Source: an uncultured Aliterella sp. (lineage in GTDB: Bacteria; Cyanobacteriota; Cyanobacteriia; Cyanobacteriales; Chroococcidiopsidaceae). Taken from it: 19,587 bases of DNA. Of the stretch, positions 14,977-19,587 are shown piece after piece. Numbering within the stretch: position 1 is the stretch's first letter; each line of letters starts with the position of its first letter. Position numbers and translations under genes: made by a program. The notes under the pieces were generated by a model. It worked only from the letters and a program-made list of their open reading frames with translations. It was not told the DNA's origin and did no database searches. Location of the stretch: assembly GCA_905479905.1 (NCBI GenBank), contig CAJQOK010000104.1, positions 1 to 19,587 of the forward strand, given 5' to 3'.

Positions 14977-16550
14977 ACAAAAAAGGTTTCCACTGATTGA
15001 GGATTAAATAACCGATAAGCTCTACTTAACAACTTGGCACGTCCTTCCTGATCGTCTTTACCTAGCAATTTTACACGTTTCCTTTTGATCACGTAATCTT
15101 TAATCCAAGCCGGGAGGTCGAGGAGCAATTCTTTTATTTCCTTGTCTTTGCTAACTATGATTAGAGATCGGTCAGTTAAAGCCTCTACAGCCTCTATCAT
15201 TTCCGAAAGGGATATAGAATTTGCGGATCTAGTTTGCATATCATTTACTAATTGAGTAAATGTGCTGATAATGGGAGCGCCTAGAGGAGCATCGACAATT
15301 TTTTCTACTAGGTAGAGCAAAATTTGTTTTTCTAAGGAAGTTAAACGCCCTGGTCGGCACTGTTGAAGCAAAATCTCTTTATAAAGCTCTGAACCTAAAG
15401 CAGTTTTAAAGTTGAGAAATTTAGATACTTCGCCACCAAAATAATTTTCAATTCGGCTGGCAACTTGTCTAATGGCGGAAGGATTGCCTAAATAATGTTC
15501 AAGCAATTTTTCCCACTGAGGTTCATCAGTTAAACCTTGTTGCCGGAGAATTGCTTTAGCCGCAAGCAAATCTAAACCAGCAATTTTGAGCGAATAGCTA
15601 GGTCGTCCTGAGTTTTGCAGTTTCATCAGGTCTTTAAAAGGCTCAAGGCTAGTTAAAACTAAGCAACTATCATGTTTTTCTTCTACCAGTCTTCTAAAAA
15701 ACAAACTATATTCGGAGTATTTCTCGCCATAAATGTTAAAGCTTTTGCTCCTATCTCCTTGCAGCCAGTTCTCTGCCCCATCCAATATTAATAAGCAATG
15801 GTTTTTCTTTAGGAAATCTATCAAGAGCGAAGTCTTATCCTGGACACTCTCTGGTAATTTTTGCTCCTTTTTCTGCGATGCTTCAAGCGGTAAAGCTTCA
15901 AGTAGATTGATAAGCAAACTGTTAAGGGGCGGTGCATAAGAAACGGATTGCCAAACCACGTAAGCGAATTGTTGCTGTAGCCCGACCTCGAATTCCTCAA
16001 CTAACTTTGCTACTAAGGCACTCTTACCAATTCCTACAGGTCCATAGAGTACAATACAGCGATTAGATATTACTAATTGCTTGAGTTGACTAAGTTCCGC
16101 CTTGCGCCCACAAAAACTTGATATATCAATATCAGGTAATTGTCCTTGAACCAATGTCTCCGAGGCAACTGGAGTTAACGATTGAACTTGGATCTCGGTT
16201 AAAGAAGTAGAAATTGTCGTTTCTGACTCTTGAGAATTTAACTGTTCTGGTAGTTGAAAATCCGATGATGCCGCCTCCAAAGTTAAGCGCAGCTTTTTCT
16301 TAGTGACTTTTGTACCATTACCAATAATCGGTGACAACAGCATCCACAGCTTAGGAGCAACTTGACCTCTCAAGTAATTAAGTTCATATTTAGATTTACT
16401 TGCAACTTTTTCGTAACCATAATCCTCCCAGGCAGCCTCTAAAATGAGTTTCTCAACGTTAGTCAACCGCCTGCCTATTTTTGTGGACACTTGATTATCA
16501 ATAAATCTCACTGCTTCTTCAAAAGTCATAAGATTTCTAAATTCTGCCAT
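14973..16550 (-). CDS. STAND/NB-ARC-type NTPase with vMAP-like N-terminus
   Basis: A 525-residue signalling NTPase. Residues about 9-90 (FEEAVRFIDNQVSTKIGRRL, then YLRGQVAPKLWMLLSPIIG) resemble the vMAP (vWA-MoxR-associated protein) N-terminal adaptor seen on cyanobacterial NB-ARC proteins. A flexible linker follows, then the NTPase with FCGRKAELSQL (146-156), Walker A GPVGIGKS (170-177) and Walker B LLILDGAEN (253-261). The C-terminal part (about 390-490) looks like a winged helix. STAND proteins are ATP-driven switches that oligomerise on stimulus and recruit effectors through the N-terminus. Unlike most relatives it ends without WD40, TPR or LRR sensor repeats. The sensor may be the TPR kinase translated from the overlapping gene. 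It is the first gene of the minus operon, probably driven from the 16551-16825 spacer. Confidence 0.87.
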   Translation of the reverse strand: MAEFRNLMTFEEAVRFIDNQVSTKIGRRLTNVEKLILEAAWEDYGYEKVASKSKYELNYLRGQVAPKLWMLLSPIIGNGTKVTKKKLRLTLEAASSDFQLPEQLNSQESETTISTSLTEIQVQSLTPVASETLVQGQLPDIDISSFCGRKAELSQLKQLVISNRCIVLYGPVGIGKSALVAKLVEEFEVGLQQQFAYVVWQSVSYAPPLNSLLINLLEALPLEASQKKEQKLPESVQDKTSLLIDFLKKNHCLLILDGAENWLQGDRSKSFNIYGEKYSEYSLFFRRLVEEKHDSCLVLTSLEPFKDLMKLQNSGRPSYSLKIAGLDLLAAKAILRQQGLTDEPQWEKLLEHYLGNPSAIRQVASRIENYFGGEVSKFLNFKTALGSELYKEILLQQCRPGRLTSLEKQILLYLVEKIVDAPLGAPIISTFTQLVNDMQTRSANSISLSEMIEAVEALTDRSLIIVSKDKEIKELLLDLPAWIKDYVIKRKRVKLLGKDDQEGRAKLLSRAYRLFNPQSVETFFV

Positions 16551-16825
16551 ATACTGTACTTTTAGCTAAATCATAACCTTTAAACTTCAATAATTTGATA
16601 ATAACTGTTGTTTAGTTGTACTTACAGTTATGACTATCATTCATTGTAATACTTTATACTAAATTCAGTCATTGCTTAACCTAACTTATTTTTGTAGAGC
16701 ATTTTTATAAAAATAGAGTAAAAATATTACTTCTGTGGTAAATTTAAATCTTGTGCATGACTTAAAAATATTTTTTTGCAGTTTCCTTCTGATTGAGTCC
16801 AGCTTAGGTTGTAGAGGTTAATATT
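16551..16825. promoter_or_regulatory. Divergent control region with inverted repeat
   Basis: This AT-rich spacer of 275 bases separates the minus-strand STAND operon from the plus-strand DUF3102 gene, so it must hold both promoters. ATAACTGT (16601-16608) and ACAGTTAT (16624-16631) form a perfect 8-base inverted repeat, 23 bases centre to centre, about two helical turns apart, as expected for a dimeric regulator. ATTTTTATAAAAAT (16701-16714) is a perfect 14-base AT palindrome. I could not choose -35/-10 pairs with confidence in such AT-rich DNA. Confidence 0.45.
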
Positions 16826-17680
16826 ATGACTGTCGAGGAACCATACTATCCAGCAAGTAGGCTATCGGTTGCGGAGTCACTAAGCTTTAGCTACGATGAG
16901 CTTGATAACGAGACTCGCTTTCTGGTTGGGCAACGTACCAGTGAAATTAAGAATCTCATTCACCGTTCTGCCCAGGATGTCTTTGATATTGGGCAGAAAC
17001 TAATTGAAGTCAAAGAAAAACTAGATCATGGTCGCTTTCTGATTTGGCTCAATACTGAGTTTAATTGGAGCAAATCAGCCGCTCGGCAATTCATGCAAGT
17101 GGCACGTCAGTTTAAAAGGGGAAACTTTACTGATTTGAACATTGCTGCCTCTGCTCTTTATCTTCTTGCCTCTAATACTACTTCAGTAGCAGCAAGGCAA
17201 GAAGCTTTAGAACGAGCAGCCCAAGGCGAGATTATTAACCGCTCGGAAGCTAAATCGATCATTGCTCATCATAAAGAAATAGGCAAGCGTAGTCTTTTAC
17301 CTAAGCAAATCACAGTTGATGTTCCGGCTGAAACGATTAAGGAAGGGTTGCGTCCTCGCATTCAACAGAAATTAGAGTACACAGAACCACTTGATGGAGA
17401 GATTAACCTTGAGCAACTAAGACAACGAGCCAAACAATTAGGTTTATTACCTATTCAGGTAAATGAGCGATCACCCTCTACGGAGCCGCTTGATGCCATG
17501 CCTGTTGAAGCTATTAAAGCCTGTACGAATTTTATTAATACTGTAGAAGACATGAATTCTCAACTTTTAGGAGCAATGGAAGATGAGGCTCTAAAAGTTT
17601 TAATTAATAAGTCAACTCTTTTAGCTAAAAGAGCTAAAATGCTACTAACCCAAAGATGGCAATTGAATATTCAAAAATAG
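16826..17680 (+). CDS. DUF3102 family protein
   Basis: A 284-residue protein with the DUF3102 domain at about residues 30-150. The key features are helical stretches RTSEIKNLIHRSAQDVFDIG, KLIEVKEKLDHGRFLIWLN, WSKSAARQFMQVARQFK and ALYLLAS. The family occurs on plasmids, phages and integrated elements. Its helical N-terminus resembles ParB/KorB-like or phage DNA-binding regulators, but no biochemical role is established that I know of. The C-terminal half is polar and probably extended. ATG 16826 has a good ribosome site (GAGG about nine bases upstream). It is transcribed away from the STAND operon and is followed by a hairpin-rich non-coding region. A plasmid replication, partition or transfer-control role is possible. 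Confidence 0.85.
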   Translation: MTVEEPYYPASRLSVAESLSFSYDELDNETRFLVGQRTSEIKNLIHRSAQDVFDIGQKLIEVKEKLDHGRFLIWLNTEFNWSKSAARQFMQVARQFKRGNFTDLNIAASALYLLASNTTSVAARQEALERAAQGEIINRSEAKSIIAHHKEIGKRSLLPKQITVDVPAETIKEGLRPRIQQKLEYTEPLDGEINLEQLRQRAKQLGLLPIQVNERSPSTEPLDAMPVEAIKACTNFINTVEDMNSQLLGAMEDEALKVLINKSTLLAKRAKMLLTQRWQLNIQK

Positions 17681-17808
17681 CCATAACAAAAAGTAACTCA
17701 ATTGGAATAGTAATAAAGTCCTAGTAGTTCTAATGTATCTCTAGGTTTTATAAAACTTTTATTTGTACTCTGAGGATTAGGCATTCGTTTGTATACTTTT
17801 ATAAGTGG

Positions 17809-17840
17809 TAAGCTCTTTGTTGATTCAACAATTGAGCTTA
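17809..17840. repeat. Hairpin, 7+6 base pairs with internal loop
   Basis: TAAGCTC (17809-17815) pairs with GAGCTTA (17834-17840), and TTGTTG (17817-17822) pairs with CAACAA (17826-17831) around the loop ATT. The internal loop is one base on the left and two on the right. It begins 128 bases past the DUF3102 stop. There is no strong T-run after it, so a terminator role is uncertain. Confidence 0.6.
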
Positions 17841-17861
17841 ATCTTTATGCACTAATACTTT

Positions 17862-17921
17862 AAGCACTATTACTATCAAAGTAGATAAATTGACTACTCT
17901 ACCTTGATAGTAATAGTGCTT
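17862..17921. repeat. Large perfect inverted repeat, 18 base pairs
   Basis: AAGCACTATTACTATCAA (17862-17879) is the exact reverse complement of 17904-17921. Inside, after one mismatch, GTAGA (17881-17885) pairs with TCTAC (17898-17902), giving about 23 pairs and a 12-base loop. This is the strongest hairpin in the window. No T-run follows on either strand, so it is more likely a DNA structure or protein site than a simple terminator. Confidence 0.75.
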
Positions 17922-17999
17922 CCTGCTAGATATTTCATTAAATATGTATATTTAAAATTGGAACAAGCCCCTTTTAAAACTTAAAAAAGGTGATATTTG

Positions 18000-18031
18000 T
18001 GATATTTCAAAATTAGTTTTTTGAAATATCA
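18000..18031 (+). terminator. AT-rich hairpin, possible terminator
   Basis: TGATATTTCAAAA (18000-18012) and TTTTGAAATATCA (18019-18031) pair over 13 bases around a six-base loop. A T-rich run (tttgtttgtt) follows. The stem is almost free of G-C pairs, so as a terminator it would be weak. It also sits next to a direct repeat (TGATATTTG, TGATATTTC at 17991-18008), which would suit a protein site. Confidence 0.4.
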
Positions 18032-18074
18032 ATTTGTTTGTTAACAATTCTTAGTATTTACTATGCAATTTAGC

Positions 18075-18102
18075 TTGACAGGTAATCTAGATCCGATAAG
18101 AT
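18075..18102 (+). promoter_or_regulatory. Near-consensus sigma70-type promoter
   Basis: Perfect -35 TTGACA (18075-18080), 16-base spacer and -10 TAAGAT (18097-18102). It is the best promoter match in the window. Transcription would start near 18109 and run into the structured leader and then the HTH and pilin-like genes. Confidence 0.6.
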
Positions 18103-18132
18103 GAATTTGTAGCTAATAAATCGGAGCTACAA

Positions 18133-18186
18133 ATGCTGTTTTCTAAAAATCATAAATTCTTGGTTGAGCAAGCACTAATTATTTAG
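18133..18186 (+). CDS. Possible 17-residue leader peptide
   Basis: ATG 18133 opens a 17-codon frame (MLFSKNHKFLVEQALII, TAG at 18184-18186). GGAG at 18123-18126 stands six bases before it, a good Shine-Dalgarno sequence that would be partly masked by the first hairpin. The stop lies inside the second hairpin. No run of one amino acid suggests which signal would stall it. Chance is possible at this size. Confidence 0.3.
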   Translation: MLFSKNHKFLVEQALII

Positions 18187-18326
18187 TGTTGTGCTGATTG
18201 CAGTAGCTTTTGAGTTCACAGACACTCTAAATTCAATCATAAACTTGGGTAATAAAACCCTTGCAGGAGAGGCATTAGCCTCTACTAACTTCTTGTTGCG
18301 GCACTAACCATTAGTGACTGCTTAAC

Positions 18327-18352
18327 TGCCCTTTTATAGGGCAACGGTTTTT
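18327..18352 (+). terminator. Terminator or attenuator before the HTH gene
   Basis: TGCCCT (18327-18332) pairs with AGGGCA (18338-18343) around TTTAT, and TTTTT follows at 18348-18352. It lies about 240 bases after the predicted transcription start and 30 bases before the next coding start. It may end a small RNA or attenuate the operon. The four bases between stem and T-run weaken it. Confidence 0.45.
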
Positions 18353-18382
18353 GATGTAATAGCAAGCAAATCACTTAAATCG

Positions 18383-18742
18383 ATGAAAAATCCCCAAGCT
18401 AATTCCGACTGTCCGCAGGCAACTGTGGCGATTCTTAGCCTTAAGCAACATTACGCGATGGAGCTTTTATTAGTAGGAAAAAGTAATGCAGAAATAGCTG
18501 CGTTAATAGGAGTAGATAGCGAGATTATTAGTCAGTGGCAAGACAAAGATGCTGAGTTCATAGTGGCAATAAATGCCTTACGTGCCGCAGCGTGGTCGGG
18601 TTCAGTAGCTAGGCTCAAGCGTTTAATGTCCCGCGCTCTTGATGTGGTGGAAGAAGCTGTAGTTAAAGGAGACGAGATGGTAGCCATCTCTTTTTTACAA
18701 GGGTTAGTACCTGTTACTAACTCCAAAGAAATAGTCAACTGA
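18383..18742 (+). CDS. Small helix-turn-helix protein
   Basis: A 119-residue cytoplasmic protein with a helix-turn-helix at about residues 26-53 (AMELLLVGKSNAEIAALIGV, then DSEIISQWQ). A helical tail follows (NALRAAAWSGSVARLKRLMS). The layout resembles the N-terminal DNA-binding part of phage small terminase or transposase-like HTH proteins. It is more likely a local regulator here, since no phage packaging gene is present. The ATG at 18383 has no clear ribosome site. It follows the terminator-like leader and precedes the pilin-like gene by 29 bases on the same strand, so it is probably the first gene of a transfer operon and may control it. Confidence 0.75.
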   Translation: MKNPQANSDCPQATVAILSLKQHYAMELLLVGKSNAEIAALIGVDSEIISQWQDKDAEFIVAINALRAAAWSGSVARLKRLMSRALDVVEEAVVKGDEMVAISFLQGLVPVTNSKEIVN

Positions 18743-18771
18743 ATTGAAATAATTACTACGAGGAAATAAAG

Positions 18772-19200
18772 ATGCTTTCAACACCGTCTAAGTCAAAGAA
18801 CAAGATGCTTGCCCAACTAAAAAAATGGAAAGACTTGCGGCATGGTTTGCTATTCACTCTGAGTTTTTTCTTGATTACAAATGGGGGACAAGTGTTTGCT
18901 ACGGGAACAGGAACAGGTACTACCACTAATTGTGTAGGTTGGCTATGTGCATCAAAAAATGCGATGACAACGGCGTTTCCAGATGGAAGTGGCGTAATCA
19001 ACACCGGATTTGTGATGATGCAGGGAATAGTTGTAGCTGTAGTCATTGGAATCTGCGTAGCCCTATTTAACAAAGTCGCTAGTAGAGAAGATTATGGCGC
19101 ACCATTAACAACTCTTTTCGCTGTAGTCTTAGTTTTGCTAATAACAAATTATTTGACAGGTTACATAGTTGGTACAACGTCAGGAGGAGCTACGCCTTAA
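18772..19200 (+). CDS. VirB2/TrbC-like T4SS pilin candidate
   Basis: A 142-residue membrane protein. It has a basic N-terminus (MLAQLKKWKDLRHG) and a signal-like segment (about 24-43, cut after VFA). Two further hydrophobic segments follow (about 79-100 and 112-134), separated by a short polar loop with KVASREDYGAP. A mature product of about 100 residues with two membrane helices after a long signal is the usual form of conjugative VirB2/TrbC pilin precursors. I infer that identity from topology and neighbours, not from sequence identity. ATG 18772 has a good ribosome site (GAGGAA about 10 bases upstream). The next gene, also a two-TM protein, starts 38 bases later, as a VirB3-like partner would. 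Confidence 0.65.
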   Translation: MLSTPSKSKNKMLAQLKKWKDLRHGLLFTLSFFLITNGGQVFATGTGTGTTTNCVGWLCASKNAMTTAFPDGSGVINTGFVMMQGIVVAVVIGICVALFNKVASREDYGAPLTTLFAVVLVLLITNYLTGYIVGTTSGGATP

Positions 19201-19237
19201 CTATATTGACGGCAATTTAATTACTTTGGGTTCGCTG

Positions 19238-19587
19238 ATGCAAGAAACACCTACTCGGATTCGATTCAAAAAGACGCTAGGCAAACGACCAGACATATTC
19301 TTAATTCCCGGTAGGTTCGCTGTTGCCTGGTTGGGCATTGTTACAGGTTGTGCAGTTTTCTATTTACTGTTCAGCCCATACTTGCCGATAAATCCGTTCT
19401 TAATGGCGGTCATTTGCTTGACGCTAATTCTCACTCATTGGATTTTAGTCGGAGATACGCCTTGGAAGTATGGAGGCAAGTTTCATAAGGCAAGAACAAT
19501 GGTCAAGGGATATCCATCGTTCGATCCCCTAAATGGGAGTCAGATGAAACAAAAAGCTGGAGTGAGGAGAACGGGTAAGAAAACAAA
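19238..19587 (+). CDS. Two-TM protein cut by the window end, VirB3/TrbD-like candidate
   Basis: A frame open from ATG 19238 to the window edge without a stop, at least 116 residues (MQETPTRIRFKKTLGKRPDI at the start). Two hydrophobic segments lie near residues 27-45 (FAVAWLGIVTGCAVFYLLF) and 54-71 (FLMAVICLTLILTHWILV). A basic, polar tail follows. Size, topology and position directly after a pilin-like gene suit a VirB3/TrbD-type inner-membrane protein, which would normally precede a VirB4/TrbE ATPase. It could also be a fusion or another envelope protein. A TTG at 19226 in the same frame could be an earlier start; neither start has a clear ribosome site. Confidence 0.6.
   Translation, partial: MQETPTRIRFKKTLGKRPDIFLIPGRFAVAWLGIVTGCAVFYLLFSPYLPINPFLMAVICLTLILTHWILVGDTPWKYGGKFHKARTMVKGYPSFDPLNGSQMKQKAGVRRTGKKT

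Larger units (their letters stand above)
18109..18352 (+). ncRNA. Candidate structured leader or small RNA
   Basis: Between the predicted start and a terminator-like element lie six short stem-loops: GTAGCT/AGCTAC (18109-18130), CACTAA/TTAGTG (18173-18188), GGGT/ACCC (18247-18260), AGAGGC/GCCTCT with loop ATTA (18268-18283), CACTAA/TTAGTG again (18302-18316) and TGCCCT/AGGGCA (18327-18343), followed by TTTTT (18348-18352). A promoter, serial hairpins and a terminator make an RNA of about 240 bases plausible. It could be a free small RNA or an attenuator-type leader of the following operon. I match it to no known RNA family. The stems are short, so chance folding is a real alternative. Confidence 0.4.
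17681..18382. other. Hairpin-rich non-coding region before T4SS-like genes
   Basis: About 700 bases with no protein-coding gene longer than 18 codons. In order it holds two large hairpins (17809-17840 and 17862-17921), a minor CCTTTT/AAAAGG stem (17970-17990), a 13-base stem (18000-18031), a near-consensus promoter (18075-18102) and a chain of small hairpins ending in a terminator-like element (18109-18352). The density of symmetry is far above that of the other spacers in the window. A transfer origin, a replication origin or a structured regulatory RNA would all fit this position. Confidence 0.6.

Noticed and set aside
15733..15939. Plus-strand open frame inside the STAND gene
   Set aside because: It lies antisense within a gene that has intact Walker motifs, and it has no supporting features of its own.
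17862..17921. Integron attC site
   Set aside because: The large hairpin lacks the expected core ends (RYYYAAC and GTTRRRY), and no integrase or cassette array is present.
17850..18316. CRISPR array from repeated CACTAA motifs
   Set aside because: The repeats are only six bases, irregularly spaced and part of hairpins; there are no uniform spacers or cas genes.
18756..19073. Minus-strand open frame of 105 codons opposite the pilin-like gene
   Set aside because: The plus-strand frame has a good ribosome site, a signal peptide and membrane topology; the minus frame looks like its shadow.
1..19587. tRNA, rRNA or complete insertion sequences
   Set aside because: I saw no cloverleaf-like segment, rRNA core sequence or transposase domain on either strand.

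Overview
This window looks like part of a large, low-GC cyanobacterial plasmid. The cyanobacterial assignment rests on two perfect GCGATCGC (HIP1) octamers and on several protein architectures typical of filamentous or aggregate-forming cyanobacteria: a haemagglutinin-type exoprotein next to a CHAT protease, a Ser/Thr kinase with an N-terminal zinc ribbon and TPRs, and a STAND NTPase with a vMAP-like N-terminus. The plasmid assignment rests on an overlapping parA-parB pair, a DUF3102 gene and what looks like the start of a type IV secretion (conjugation) gene set at the right edge. Genus cannot be told from the sequence.

Layout. (1) 1-3082, accessory genes: a 5'-cut hypothetical gene, a HEPN-like protein (Rx4H motif) with three C-terminal zinc ribbons, a small lysine-rich protein, and a staphylococcal-nuclease-fold protein that has lost its signal peptide and two active-site acids. 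(2) 3083-5111, partition module: an upstream region with inverted repeats, parA, and parB with a 4-base overlap. The parB linker carries two AT-rich palindromes, one of them a perfect 20-mer, which are candidate centromere sites. (3) 5112-5738, a gene-free stretch. (4) 5739-12136, a plus-strand cluster: GT1-family glycosyltransferase, two-partner-secretion exoprotein and secreted TPR-CHAT protease-like protein, with spacings of 9 and -1 bases. (5) 12097-16550, a converging minus-strand operon: vMAP-like STAND NTPase, then zinc-ribbon kinase with TPRs (4-base overlap), then a secreted TPR protein whose 3' end overlaps the CHAT gene by 40 bases. A strong stem-loop sits between the last two genes. 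(6) 16551-18382: a divergent control region, a DUF3102 gene, and about 700 bases densely packed with inverted repeats. These include a near-consensus sigma70-type promoter, a run of small hairpins, a mini-ORF with a Shine-Dalgarno sequence and a terminator-like element. (7) 18383-19587: an HTH protein, a VirB2/TrbC-like pilin candidate and a two-TM protein cut by the window end, probably the start of a T4SS operon.

How the parts may fit. Regions 4 and 5 read as one locus of about 11 kb. An NTP-dependent STAND switch and a membrane kinase with TPR sensors face a caspase-like CHAT protein and a secreted, possibly glycosylated exoprotein. This fits a plasmid-borne surface-recognition or conflict/cell-death module, but the functional link is inferred from layout only. 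Region 6 carries the strongest unannotated DNA/RNA signal: a candidate transfer or replication origin and a structured leader RNA ahead of the T4SS-like genes.
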